DNA from: Asaia bogorensis
Lineage (GTDB): Bacteria > Pseudomonadota > Alphaproteobacteria > CACIAM-22H2
Assembly: GCA_945901855.1 (NCBI GenBank)
Contig: CAMDLT010000001.1
Coordinates: 1 to 64,000, forward strand
Length of the DNA: 64,000 nucleotides
Direction of reading: 5' to 3'
This document shows, in pieces, positions 38,616-47,525 of the stretch. Within the stretch, counting starts at the first letter, position 1; every line of letters starts with the position of its first letter. The notes under the pieces are model-generated. The model worked only from the letters and a program-made list of their open reading frames with translations. It was not told the origin of the DNA and did no database searches. Both the position numbers and the translations under genes were made by a program.

Positions 38616-38957
38616 TTATGGGTTTCCGGAACCTGGTTTAGGAGAAAAATGCTTTTCGAACTTTTCGGGAATTCCCTTCCAGGAATCGGCGTCGGAAGGG
38701 GCATCCTTCTTGCGGGTCAGATTGGGCCACTGTTCAGCATATTCGTTATTGATGGCAACCCACTTTTGCGCGCGATTGTCGGTATCGGGCAAGATCGCAT
38801 CGGCCGGGCATTCGGGTTCGCAGACGCCGCAATCGATGCATTCGTCGGCCTTGATGACGAGCATGTTCTCGCCTTCGTAAAAGCAATCGACCGGACACAC
38901 CTCGACGCAATCGGTGTATTTGCATTTTACGCAATTGTCCGTAACGACGTAGGTCAT
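38616..38957 (-). CDS. fdxA: Seven-iron ferredoxin FdxA
   Basis: This 113-residue ferredoxin carries one [3Fe-4S] and one [4Fe-4S] cluster. Cysteines at 9, 17 and 50 match the ligands of the 3Fe cluster and those at 21, 40, 43 and 46 match the 4Fe cluster of Azotobacter ferredoxin I, shifted by one. The additional Cys12 and Cys25 also correspond to free cysteines there. The C-terminal extension after residue 60 ([20 protein letters not shown]) is characteristic of this type. It is a soluble electron carrier. It is transcribed from the minus strand after the S4 protein. Confidence 0.95.
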   Translation of the reverse strand: MTYVVTDNCVKCKYTDCVEVCPVDCFYEGENMLVIKADECIDCGVCEPECPADAILPDTDNRAQKWVAINNEYAEQWPNLTRKKDAPSDADSWKGIPEKFEKHFSPKPGSGNP

Positions 38958-39018
38958 CGAAATCTCTCTGGCTGAAAACCCATAACTTCAGTTCGGGTAG
39001 CATAGGCGTGCAAGCGGG

Positions 39019-39309
39019 TCAAACGGGCGCGTAAAGGTCGCGGTACAGCGCGTGCCCCTGGGCCGCGTTGCCGCGTTTGGGCGCAAAGCCGAGCACTTCG
39101 ACCGTCCGCAGATGGTCGCCCTGGGTGAAGGTCAGGACATCGCCCGGCTTGATCGCGTCGCCCTTGTCGAGAATGCGCCCGCGGCAGCGCACGCGCCCGG
39201 CCGCGAGCACCGCCTGGGCTTGGGCGCGCGACCGAAAGAAGCGCGCGATCCACAAAAATTTGTCGGCGCGCATGCGCGCAATGTCGTCGTCGTGCAGGGA
39301 TTGGTTCAT
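39019..39309 (-). CDS. S4-domain RNA-binding protein (HslR-like)
   Basis: This 96-residue protein has one S4 domain: MRADKFLWIARFFRSRAQAQ, then VLAAGRVRCRGRILDKGDAI and KPGDVLTFTQGDHLRTVEV. Small proteins of this kind bind ribosomal RNA. HslR in Escherichia coli rescues stalled 50S subunits carrying peptidyl-tRNA after heat shock. The ATG at 39309 overlaps the helicase stop (ATGA), so the two are translated together, consistent with a shared role in RNA metabolism. Assignment to HslR itself is by analogy. Confidence 0.88.
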   Translation of the reverse strand: MNQSLHDDDIARMRADKFLWIARFFRSRAQAQAVLAAGRVRCRGRILDKGDAIKPGDVLTFTQGDHLRTVEVLGFAPKRGNAAQGHALYRDLYAPV

Positions 39310-41762
39310 GGCTTGCCGAGCGCCGCCAGTGCCGCAAAGGGCGAGGCATCGTCGGTTGCGGGGATCGCGGTCCGATGTTTGCGCCGGGCAACAAATACCG
39401 GCGCCGCCCCTTCGGTCTGCGAAGCGCGCACCATCCGATAGCCAAGGGCAGCAACGATGGCAGGCAACGTCGCCGCGTCGCATCCGGCCAGTTTGGTCCA
39501 TTCGGGTGCAAGCGAGAATCCGCCTTTGAGGCCGCTTTGCGCCAATATTTGCGCGAGTTTTTCGAGCCTGTCGGCGCGCAGATAGACCGGTCCCGCCGAT
39601 AGAAACAAACAAGCGGCCATAAGTTCGGCAGGCTGGCCCGCGTGCGGCACGCTGACGCGGCCATGGGGCGGCGGTTGGCCGATTTGGCTGCGCCAAACCG
39701 ACCACAGCAAGGCGCGCAGCGCCGTCGATGCGTGGTCCTTGAGGGCTGGCATGAACAAGCAACTGGCGCCTACCACGACGCCGCGCGCCGCGAGCGCGCC
39801 GCGTGCCGCTTTGTCGAGACTGTCGGGCGCGATCGAGGCGTTGGCCGCTGGGATGGCGCCCAAGGCTGCCGCGAGTTCGTAGGCAAGGCCGCGCGCGGCG
39901 GCCGGCAATCCGGGTGCGGTCAGGCGAAACAAGGGCGCCAAGCGTGATCGCAGCATTGCCCGCAGCCATTCGTCCAAGCGCTTGGCGACAATCTGGCGAT
40001 GGGCAGGCTCGAGCAGATCGGCGCGCGCGAGCGCAATTTCGGGGGAAAGCGCGTTTGCGCCTGCGGCGAGTTTTGCGACGAGCTGGCCGTGCCAGGCGAT
40101 GCGCGCATCGGGCACCAGCGCGAAGGCGGCATCGTCGTCCTCGGCAAAACGCGCCACGCGTATTCCGACATCACGTCGCAGCGCGCGGTTGGCGGCCGCC
40201 CGCAACGCGGTAGCGCTCGCTTCGAGCGACGGATCGGGACGAAACTCGAATCCGTCGAGCCGGCCCGCGGCAATGCCTTCGACCAAAACGTCGCCCGACG
40301 CCGTTACGGCGGCGAGCAATTCCGAGCCGTCGGCAAGTTTGCGCACGATCACGGCATTGCGCCGGTCGACGAAACGTTGGGTCAGGCGTTCGTGCAGCGC
40401 ATCCGACAATTTGTCTTCGACCGCGCGCGCGCGCGCCTGCACGCCCTCGGCATCCGCGATCCAGTCGGGCCGATGCGAGACGTAGGTCCAGGTGCGGATC
40501 TCGGCGATCTTTTGCAGCAGCTTGTCGATGTCGCCCTCGGCGTCGTCGATGCGCTTGATCTGCAAATCGACCCAATCCTGGGGCAAGCGCCCGGAAGGCC
40601 CCGCCAAATGGCCGAAGATTTTTGCCAGCAGGCGCGGATGCGTGTCGGCCATTTGTTTGCGAAAATCCGGGATGCGCGCAACCTCCCACAGCAATGCCAC
40701 GCGCCCGCGCGCGCGCTCGCGGATATCGGCGTCGCGCGCCAGCGCCTGCAACGCCAGATGGTCGTCGGCATCGCGCACGCGGATCAGCTCGGCCAACGGC
40801 GCGCGCCGGTCGAGCGTCGCAAGCAGGCCGTCGAGCGTGCGAAAATCCAAATCGGAATTGCGCCAATAGCAATGCGTCAGCGGCGGAAAACGATGCTCCT
40901 CGATCGCCTCGACCAGGTCGGCATCGAGCCCGCCCACGTCGGCCGTGGTGCCGAACGTGCCGTTGGCCATGTTGCGCCCCGCGCGCCCGGCGATCTGGCC
41001 AAGTTCGGGAGCCGCCAGGCGGCGCATATGGCGGCCGTCGAACTTGGCCGTCGCCGCAAAGGCGACATGGTCGATATCCATGTTGAGGCCCATGCCGATC
41101 GCGTCGGTCGCGACCAGATAATCGACGTCGCCCGACTGGTACATGGCAACCTGCGCGTTGCGCGTGCGCGGGCTCAAGGCGCCGAACACGAGCGCCGCGC
41201 CGCCGCGCTGGCGACGCACAAGCTCGGCGATTTCGTAGACCTCGGCCGCCGAAAACGCGACGATGGCCGTGCGGCGCGGCAGCCGCGTGATCTTGCGCGG
41301 GCCTGCATAAGTGAGCGTGGACAGACGCGGCCGCACCACGAACTCGGCCTCGGGCACCAATCGGCGGATCAGCGGACGCGCGCTTTCGGCGCCCATGAAC
41401 ATCGTCTCGTTGCGCCCGCGCGCGTGCAGCAGACGGTCGACGAACACATGGCCGCGCTCGCGGTCGGCGACCATCTGGATTTCGTCGACCGCCAGGAACG
41501 AGACTTCGCGTTCCATCGGCATCGCTTCGACCGTGCAGACGAACCAGCGCGCATAAGGCGGCACGATGCGCTCTTCGCCCGTCACCAGGGCCACTTGGGA
41601 TACGCCCTTGGATGCCGCGATGCGTTCGTAGTTTTCGCGCGCGAGCAGGCGCAGGGGAAAACCGATCATGCCCGTGCGGTGGCCAAGTATGCGTTCGACC
41701 GCCAGAAATGTCTTTCCGGTATTGGTCGGGCCCAGAACGGCGGTGATCTTGGAATCGGCCAT
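39306..41762 (-). CDS. Suv3-like RNA helicase
   Basis: This 818-residue protein has the helicase core at its N-terminus. Walker A GPTNTGKTFLA is at residues 11-21, and VDEIQM is the DExQ motif II typical of mitochondrial SUV3. Motif VI is QIAGRAGRN, and TDAIGMGLNMDID is the motif V region. It is followed by a Suv3-type C-terminal region (about 330-560) and a long alphaproteobacterial extension to the end. SUV3 unwinds RNA for degradation, in mitochondria with PNPase. The bacterial homologue probably serves RNA turnover, but partner proteins cannot be inferred here. It is coupled to the S4 gene and is divergent from the CpdA-like gene across 43 bases. Confidence 0.88.
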   Translation of the reverse strand: MADSKITAVLGPTNTGKTFLAVERILGHRTGMIGFPLRLLARENYERIAASKGVSQVALVTGEERIVPPYARWFVCTVEAMPMEREVSFLAVDEIQMVADRERGHVFVDRLLHARGRNETMFMGAESARPLIRRLVPEAEFVVRPRLSTLTYAGPRKITRLPRRTAIVAFSAAEVYEIAELVRRQRGGAALVFGALSPRTRNAQVAMYQSGDVDYLVATDAIGMGLNMDIDHVAFAATAKFDGRHMRRLAAPELGQIAGRAGRNMANGTFGTTADVGGLDADLVEAIEEHRFPPLTHCYWRNSDLDFRTLDGLLATLDRRAPLAELIRVRDADDHLALQALARDADIRERARGRVALLWEVARIPDFRKQMADTHPRLLAKIFGHLAGPSGRLPQDWVDLQIKRIDDAEGDIDKLLQKIAEIRTWTYVSHRPDWIADAEGVQARARAVEDKLSDALHERLTQRFVDRRNAVIVRKLADGSELLAAVTASGDVLVEGIAAGRLDGFEFRPDPSLEASATALRAAANRALRRDVGIRVARFAEDDDAAFALVPDARIAWHGQLVAKLAAGANALSPEIALARADLLEPAHRQIVAKRLDEWLRAMLRSRLAPLFRLTAPGLPAAARGLAYELAAALGAIPAANASIAPDSLDKAARGALAARGVVVGASCLFMPALKDHASTALRALLWSVWRSQIGQPPPHGRVSVPHAGQPAELMAACLFLSAGPVYLRADRLEKLAQILAQSGLKGGFSLAPEWTKLAGCDAATLPAIVAALGYRMVRASQTEGAAPVFVARRKHRTAIPATDDASPFAALAALGKP

Positions 41763-41805
41763 CGTGCCGCTTGACTCTTGCCCGTTCGCCGGGCGAATTC
41801 AAGCC

Positions 41806-42612
41806 ATGCTGATCGCCCAAATCTCCGACCTTCACATCCAAGCTGGCGGCAAACTTGCTTACGGCAAAGTCGATACAGTTGCTTTCCTGGCGCAAGCCGT
41901 CGCCACGCTCAACGCGCTGGACCCGCAGCCCGACATCGTTCTGGCGACCGGCGATCTGGTCGAACGCGGATCGGCCGAAGAATACGGGCTGCTGCGCGAA
42001 ATTCTGGCGCCCCTCAAGGCGCCATTGTTGGTCGTGCCCGGCAACCACGACGCACGCGTTGCGCTGAAGGCCGCATTCCCGGACGCAGGCGGCGATCGCG
42101 TCGGCGACAGCGAATTCTTCCACTATGCGGTTGACGAATTTGCGGTGCGTCTGATCGGCTACGACACGACGGTGCCGCGCAAGCCCATCGGCCTTGTGTG
42201 CGAGGCGCGGGCCGCGTGGATCGAGGAAACGCTGGCAGCGGGCGGCGAGAAGCCGACGCTTATCTTCATGCACCATCCGCCGTTCGCGACGGGCATCCAG
42301 TACATGGACGCCATGGGCCTCAAACATCCCGAGCGTTTGGCGGCGGTCGTGGCCAGATATCCCAATGTCGAGCGCCTTGTGTGCGGCCATTTGCACCGCT
42401 CGATCCAGGCGCGCTTTGCCGGCACGATCGCCTCGGTCTGCCCGTCGACCGCGCACCAGATTGCGCTGGATTTGCGCGACCGCCAGCCGGGCGCCTTCAC
42501 CTTGGAACCGCCCGGCGTGCAACTGCATTTTTGGGCCGATGGCGGCCCGTTGGTCACGCACACGCTTGCCACCGGGCTTGCCGCAACGCCGATCGCGTTC
42601 CCCTGGAACTAG
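41806..42612 (+). CDS. Class III cyclic-nucleotide phosphodiesterase / metallophosphoesterase (CpdA-like)
   Basis: This 268-residue protein has an intact dinuclear metal site: AQISDLHI, ATGDLVERG, VPGNHDARV, FMHHPPFATG and CGHLHRSIQ, in the usual order and spacing. This pattern and the length match CpdA/Icc-type enzymes that hydrolyse cAMP or related phosphodiesters. The substrate is unproven, since close homologues also act on other diesters. The ATG at 41806 lies 43 bases from the divergent helicase start, so regulatory sequences must overlap. Confidence 0.88.
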   Translation: MLIAQISDLHIQAGGKLAYGKVDTVAFLAQAVATLNALDPQPDIVLATGDLVERGSAEEYGLLREILAPLKAPLLVVPGNHDARVALKAAFPDAGGDRVGDSEFFHYAVDEFAVRLIGYDTTVPRKPIGLVCEARAAWIEETLAAGGEKPTLIFMHHPPFATGIQYMDAMGLKHPERLAAVVARYPNVERLVCGHLHRSIQARFAGTIASVCPSTAHQIALDLRDRQPGAFTLEPPGVQLHFWADGGPLVTHTLATGLAATPIAFPWN

Positions 42613-42679
42613 GCATTTTGGGCAGGCTTGATTTGCCCGCAACCCTGTCCTAGATAGCGCGGCATACCGGGAGATTGCG

Positions 42680-44545
42680 ATGGCCGAAAAACACGAATTC
42701 CAGGCGGAAGTCAGCCGCCTGCTCGAAATTGTCGCGCATTCGCTCTACAGCGAACGCCAGGTCTTTTTGCGCGAACTGGTTTCGAACGCGTCGGACGCGT
42801 GCGACAAGCTGCGCTTTCTGGCCCAGCAAGACGGCGCCTTGGTCGGCGACGACGCGGCGCTTGGCATCGTTTTGTCGGTCGATGCGGACGCCAAGATTCT
42901 GACGGTCGCCGACAACGGCATCGGCATGGACCACGACGATCTGGTCGCCAATCTTGGCACCATCGCGCGGTCGGGCACGGCGGCGTTCGTGAAGGCGCTC
43001 GAAGAAGGCCAGCGCAAGGACGTGCCGCTGATCGGGCAGTTCGGCGTCGGCTTCTATTCGGCGTTCATGGTTGCCGACAAGGTTGCGGTCGAAACGCGCA
43101 AGGCCGGCACCGACAAGGGCTGGCGCTGGGAGTCCGACGGCAAGGGCAGCTACACGGTCGCCGAAATCGAACGCGGCGCGCGCGGCACGTCGATCCAACT
43201 CCACTTGAAGGAAGATGCGGCCGAGTTCCTCGACCCCGACAAGCTTGGCGAGATCGTTCGCCGCTATTCCGACCATATCGCGATCCCGATCAAGCTTGGC
43301 GACGCGACGCTCAACCGCGCCTCGGCCCTGTGGACGCGCGCGAAGAACGACGTCACCGCCGAACAGCACACGGAGTTCTACCGCCATCTTGCGCACGCCT
43401 TCGACGAGCCGTGGGGCACCTTGCATTGGCGCGCCGAAGGCAAGATCGAATACACGGCCCTTTTGTACGTGCCCGGCACGCGGCCGTTCGATCTGTTCGC
43501 GCCCGAGCGCAAGCATGGCGTGAAGCTCTATGTGCGCCGCGTGTTCGTGAACGAGGCGCCCGAGGGGCTGGTGCCGCGCTATTTGCGCTTCTTGCGCGGC
43601 GTGGTCGATTCCGAGGACCTGCCGCTCAATGTCAGCCGCGAGATGCTGCAGAACAATCCGGTCGTGCGCCTGATCCGCCAGGGCGTCACCGCGCGCGTTC
43701 TGGGCGAACTCGAAAAACGCGCCAAGGACGATGCCGACGCCTACGCGAAATTTTGGGACTCGTTCGGCGAGGCGATGAAAGAAGGCATTTTTGAAGATGC
43801 CGAAAACGGCGCGCGCGTGCTGGGTTTGGCGCGGTTCCGTTCGACCGCCGAACGGGGCAAGTGGACGAGCTTGGCCGACTATTTGTCGCGCCTGAAGCCG
43901 GGCCAGGACACGATCTATTACATCGCCGGCGACGACGCCAAAGCGGTTGCCGACAGCCCGCATCTGGAAGGTTTTGCCAAACGCGGCATCGAAGTGCTGT
44001 TGCTGTCCGATCCGGTCGACGAATTCTGGATCGCGCAGACGGACGATTTCGAGGGCAAAAAATTTCGCTCGGTCACGCGCGGCTCGGCCGATCTTGCCAA
44101 GTTCGCCGATGCCGACAAGCCCGACGAAGCCAAGGCCGACGAATCGGCGCCGGATATTGCGCCCCTGGTGGCGCTGTTCCGCTTGGCGCTCGGCGATGCC
44201 GTCAAAGACGTGCGCGCGAGCGAACGTCTGGCCGAGAGCGCGGTGTGCCTCGTCGCCGACGACAGCGATATGGACATGCATCTGGAGCGCATGCTGCGCC
44301 AGCACAAACAGCTGCGCGCCGCCGCCAAGCGCATCCTCGAGATCAATCCCGACCATGCGCTTGTCAAAGCGCTGGCGCAGACCGTTCGCGACCAGGGCGA
44401 CAACACGGCCGTGCAAGCGCGCGTGGGCGAGATCGCCAAGCTGCTGTTCGACCAGGCGCGGATCGTCGAAGGCGACAAGCTCGACGACCCCGCCGCCTTT
44501 GCCAAGCGTCTGGCGGGGGCGCTTGCGGCCGGGTTTGCGGCGTAA
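42680..44545 (+). CDS. htpG: Molecular chaperone HtpG (Hsp90)
   Basis: This 621-residue chaperone has an N-terminal GHKL ATPase (RELVSNASDACDKLR at 31-45, ADNGIGM at 77-83, LIGQFGVGFYSAF for the lid). The middle domain contains the catalytic-loop arginine region DLPLNVSREMLQ. The C-terminal dimerisation domain is also present. Length is standard for bacterial Hsp90, with no linker of the eukaryotic type. It assists folding of selected client proteins, especially under heat stress. The 67-base upstream gap would hold its promoter; I do not see a convincing heat-shock element. Confidence 0.96.
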   Translation: MAEKHEFQAEVSRLLEIVAHSLYSERQVFLRELVSNASDACDKLRFLAQQDGALVGDDAALGIVLSVDADAKILTVADNGIGMDHDDLVANLGTIARSGTAAFVKALEEGQRKDVPLIGQFGVGFYSAFMVADKVAVETRKAGTDKGWRWESDGKGSYTVAEIERGARGTSIQLHLKEDAAEFLDPDKLGEIVRRYSDHIAIPIKLGDATLNRASALWTRAKNDVTAEQHTEFYRHLAHAFDEPWGTLHWRAEGKIEYTALLYVPGTRPFDLFAPERKHGVKLYVRRVFVNEAPEGLVPRYLRFLRGVVDSEDLPLNVSREMLQNNPVVRLIRQGVTARVLGELEKRAKDDADAYAKFWDSFGEAMKEGIFEDAENGARVLGLARFRSTAERGKWTSLADYLSRLKPGQDTIYYIAGDDAKAVADSPHLEGFAKRGIEVLLLSDPVDEFWIAQTDDFEGKKFRSVTRGSADLAKFADADKPDEAKADESAPDIAPLVALFRLALGDAVKDVRASERLAESAVCLVADDSDMDMHLERMLRQHKQLRAAAKRILEINPDHALVKALAQTVRDQGDNTAVQARVGEIAKLLFDQARIVEGDKLDDPAAFAKRLAGALAAGFAA

Positions 44546-44618
44546 ACCAAGACCCTTCTTTTTCGCTCCCCCCATCAAGGGAGTTGAAATAGATCGCGGG
44601 CGAGGCTTAATTGGCGCT

Positions 44619-45902
44619 ATGCCGCAAGCCTCGCTCGACCGCCACTCGCCCTTTCCCGCGTCTGCCCCCAGCCGGGCCGATGCCAAAGCCATGGACGCCA
44701 GCGACCCGATGGGCCGCGCGCGCGACCATTTTTTGTTGCCCGCAGGACTTGTCTACCTCGACGGGAACTCGTTGGGGCCGCTGCCGCGCCTTGCACCCAA
44801 CCGCATCTTTCAAGCGATGCGCCAGGAATGGGGCGAAGACCTGATCGCGGGCTGGACCAAGCATGGCTGGATGCAGTTGCCCATGACCGTGGGCGACAAG
44901 ATCGGCAAGCTGATCGGCGCCCCCGAAGGCACGGTCGCCGCCTGCGACACGACCTCGATCAATCTCTACAAGGTGCTTGCCGCAGCCTTGGCCGAACGGC
45001 CCAAGCGGCGCACGGTCGTGTCCGATCGCGGCAATTTTCCGACCGATCTTTACATTGCCGACGGCCTGTTCAAGCAACTCGGCCAAGGCCACCGCTTGAA
45101 GCTGGTCGACAGCGCGGCCGAACTGGTCGAGACGATCGACGACGACACGGCCGCCGTGATGCTGACCCATGTGGACTATCGCACCGGCGAATTGTTCGAC
45201 ATGGAAGCAATCACGCGCGCCGCCCATGCCAAGGGCGCGCTGGCGATCTGGGACCTCGCCCACTCGGCAGGCGCGTTGCCGGTCGATCTTGCCGGCTGCG
45301 ATGCCGATTACGCGATCGGCTGCGGCTACAAGTATCTCAATGGCGGGCCCGGCGCGCCGGCATTTCTTTATATCGCCAAGCGTCTGCAAGCGAGCTACAC
45401 CCAGCCGCTGCAAGGCTGGCTTGGCCATGCCGAGCCGTTCAAATTCGAACTTGGCTTTCGTCCCGCCGACGGCATGCAGCGCGCGATCGTCTCCTCGCCC
45501 TCGATCCTGTCGCTGCTGACGCTCGAATGCGGCGTTGACGCGATGCTGCGTTGGAAGATGGACGATATCCGCGCCAAGTCGGAAGCGCTGACCGAAATTT
45601 TCCGCATCCTGGTGGATTCGGTCGGCGAAAATCTCGGGCTCGCGCGCGTCAGTCCGCGCGACTTCGAAAAGCGCGGCAGCCAGCTTTGCTACAGCCATCC
45701 CAACGGCTACGAAATCGTCCAGGCCTTGATCGAGCGGCGCGTGGTCGGCGATTTTCGAGCACCCAATATTCTGCGCTTCGGTTTTGCGCCGCTGTATCTG
45801 CGCTATGTCGACGTGTGGGACGCGGCCGCCAATTTGGCCGACGTGATCGAAACGCGCGCCTACGAGGACCCCAAATTCGCCGTGCGCGCCGCGATCACTT
45901 GA
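44619..45902 (+). CDS. kynU: Kynureninase
   Basis: This 427-residue PLP enzyme cleaves kynurenine to anthranilate and alanine. The PLP-binding Lys238 lies in [18 protein letters not shown], preceded by the cofactor-aspartate motif [14 protein letters not shown]. The N-terminal [13 protein letters not shown] is a family signature. The stop overlaps the kynA start (TGATG), so the two enzymes are translationally coupled. Together they cover the first and third steps of tryptophan breakdown. A kynurenine formamidase gene (kynB) is not adjacent. Confidence 0.95.
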   Translation: MPQASLDRHSPFPASAPSRADAKAMDASDPMGRARDHFLLPAGLVYLDGNSLGPLPRLAPNRIFQAMRQEWGEDLIAGWTKHGWMQLPMTVGDKIGKLIGAPEGTVAACDTTSINLYKVLAAALAERPKRRTVVSDRGNFPTDLYIADGLFKQLGQGHRLKLVDSAAELVETIDDDTAAVMLTHVDYRTGELFDMEAITRAAHAKGALAIWDLAHSAGALPVDLAGCDADYAIGCGYKYLNGGPGAPAFLYIAKRLQASYTQPLQGWLGHAEPFKFELGFRPADGMQRAIVSSPSILSLLTLECGVDAMLRWKMDDIRAKSEALTEIFRILVDSVGENLGLARVSPRDFEKRGSQLCYSHPNGYEIVQALIERRVVGDFRAPNILRFGFAPLYLRYVDVWDAAANLADVIETRAYEDPKFAVRAAIT

Positions 45903-46741
45903 TGGCGGACGAGCCCGACCGCGCGACCCCCGACGCGGCGCACAAAGACTTCGCCGCCACGATGAGTTACGGCGACTATCTGGGGCTCGACGCGTTGCTG
46001 GGTTCGCAAAAGCCCCTGTCGGGCGACCCAAACGAACTTCTATTCATCGTCCAGCACCAGACCAGCGAGCTTTGGATGAAGCTCGCAATCGACGAAATGA
46101 AACGCGCGCGCGCCTGCATTGTCGCGGACGATCTGGGCCCGGCCTTCAAGGGGCTGGCGCGCGTCGGGCGCATTTTTGCCCAGCTCATCCAAGTCTGGGA
46201 TGTGCTCGCGACGATGACGCCCAGCGAATACAGCGCGTTTCGTGCGGCCCTTGGGCATTCGTCGGGCTTCCAAAGCTACCAGTACCGCACGATCGAATTC
46301 ATGTGCGGCAACAAGGACGAGCGCTTTTTGGCCGCCCATCGCCATCGCGCGGATTTGAGCGCGTTGCTCGAAGACGCGATTTCAAGCCCGTCGCTTTACG
46401 ACGAAGCGATCCGCCTGCTCGCCAGGCGGGGTTTTGCGATCGATGCGGCGGCGCTGGCGCGAGATTGGCGCCAGAACTATGCCGCCAATGCCTCGGTCGA
46501 GGCGGCGTGGGCGGAGATCTATCGCGATACCAAACGCTATTTCGATCTCTACGAACTCGCCGAAGAACTTGTCGACCTTGAAGACGGTCTGCGCCAATGG
46601 CGCTTTCGCCACGTGACGACGGTCGAACGCGTGATCGGCTTCAAGCGCGGCACGGGCGGGACCGCAGGCGTCGGGTATTTGAAAAAGCTGCTCGATATCC
46701 GCCTGTTCCCCGAACTGTGGGACGTGCGAACGGGGCTTTAG
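45902..46741 (+). CDS. kynA: Tryptophan 2,3-dioxygenase
   Basis: This 279-residue haem enzyme opens the indole ring of tryptophan to N-formylkynurenine. Family motifs are [31 protein letters not shown] and [35 protein letters not shown] contains the proximal haem-ligating His. All-helical composition and length match bacterial TDO. The start shares a base with the kynU stop. Confidence 0.95.
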   Translation: MADEPDRATPDAAHKDFAATMSYGDYLGLDALLGSQKPLSGDPNELLFIVQHQTSELWMKLAIDEMKRARACIVADDLGPAFKGLARVGRIFAQLIQVWDVLATMTPSEYSAFRAALGHSSGFQSYQYRTIEFMCGNKDERFLAAHRHRADLSALLEDAISSPSLYDEAIRLLARRGFAIDAAALARDWRQNYAANASVEAAWAEIYRDTKRYFDLYELAEELVDLEDGLRQWRFRHVTTVERVIGFKRGTGGTAGVGYLKKLLDIRLFPELWDVRTGL

Positions 46742-46795
46742 GGGAATAGCGGTCGTGGCGCCGGCGTTGTCCGGGCGAACCGTTGGAGGGGTCCC

Positions 46796-47074
46796 ATGCG
46801 CGCCAAAACCTTGCTGATCGCCGCGTTTTTGTTTGCCGTTCCGGCAGCCGCCCAGCCGCAAAGCCAGAGCCAGACCGTGCCGCCCGAGCAACTGGCGCGC
46901 GAGGCGATCGAACTGATGCTGCAGGCGATGCAAGGCTTGATCGCCAATCTGCCGCAATACGCCGCTCCCGAAATCGACGCCGACGGCAACATCACGATCA
47001 AGCGCTTGAACCCCAAGCGGTTGGCCAAACCCGATTCGCTTCCGCCCGCCAAGGACGGCGGCATCACGCTTTAG
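46796..47074 (+). CDS. Small exported hypothetical protein
   Basis: This 92-residue protein has a clear signal peptide (MRAKTLLIAAFLFAVPAAA, probable cleavage after residue 19). It is followed by a Gln-rich stretch, an amphipathic helix (EQLAREAIELMLQAMQGL) and a C-terminal segment with APEIDADGNITIKRLNP. Similar short periplasmic proteins occur widely in alphaproteobacteria without known function. The ATG follows GGAGGGG four bases upstream. Its stop overlaps the stop of the convergent MAPEG gene. I do not recognise a specific family. Confidence 0.7.
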   Translation: MRAKTLLIAAFLFAVPAAAQPQSQSQTVPPEQLAREAIELMLQAMQGLIANLPQYAAPEIDADGNITIKRLNPKRLAKPDSLPPAKDGGITL

Positions 47075-47463
47075 CGCACCGCATAGGACGCCAGCAGCAG
47101 CGTGGCCGCGATCACGAGAGCGAGGAATGTGGCGAACATGCCGAAGATGCGGAACCTGAAATTTTCGGGGCTCTGCGACACGCCCCAGGCATGCGAACAC
47201 CGTCCCGCGACCAGCGACACGCAGCCCAGATGCACCAGCGCTTCGGGCAAGTCGCGCAGTTCGGCGAAAACCAGCAACAGCAAAATCAGCGGCACGTATT
47301 CGGCGAAATTGGCATGCGCCCGTACGCGGCGGTCGAGCGCTTCGTCGCCCAAAACGCCGACCGCCTTTTTTGCCGCGCGCCGCGCGCGAATCGCGCGCAC
47401 GCTCAGCGCCAGATAAACCAAGCCCAAGAGGGCCGCATAGAACGGGACGATTTCGATGTGCAT
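47071..47463 (-). CDS. MAPEG family membrane protein
   Basis: This 130-residue protein has four helices and the family pattern. It has VPFYAALLGLVYLALSVRAI at the N-terminus and HANFAEYVPLILLLLVFAEL with the conserved Asn, Glu and Pro. RCSHAWGVSQSPENFRFRIFGM then contains the arginine seen in YecN-like members. MAPEG proteins are glutathione- or lipid-linked membrane enzymes; the bacterial function is mostly unknown. It lies 32 bases beyond the aconitase terminator on the same strand. The start at 47463 is the only good one. Confidence 0.85.
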   Translation of the reverse strand: MHIEIVPFYAALLGLVYLALSVRAIRARRAAKKAVGVLGDEALDRRVRAHANFAEYVPLILLLLVFAELRDLPEALVHLGCVSLVAGRCSHAWGVSQSPENFRFRIFGMFATFLALVIAATLLLASYAVR

Positions 47464-47494
47464 GGCAATCCAGGGGGCGAGCCCGAATGAAAAA

Positions 47495-47518
47495 AGCCCC
47501 GGACTTTCGTCCGGGGCT
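47495..47518 (-). terminator. Rho-independent terminator after acnA
   Basis: AGCCCCGGA pairs with TCCGGGGCT around a six-base loop. On the minus strand the hairpin runs into TTTTTC. It follows the acnA stop by eight bases, separating acnA from the MAPEG gene. Confidence 0.9.
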
Positions 47519-47525
47519 TTCGGGT

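Noticed and set aside
41668-41805. Longer N-terminus for the CpdA-like phosphodiesterase
   Set aside because: The ATG at 41806 places the first metal motif at the usual position; the extension runs into the divergent helicase gene.
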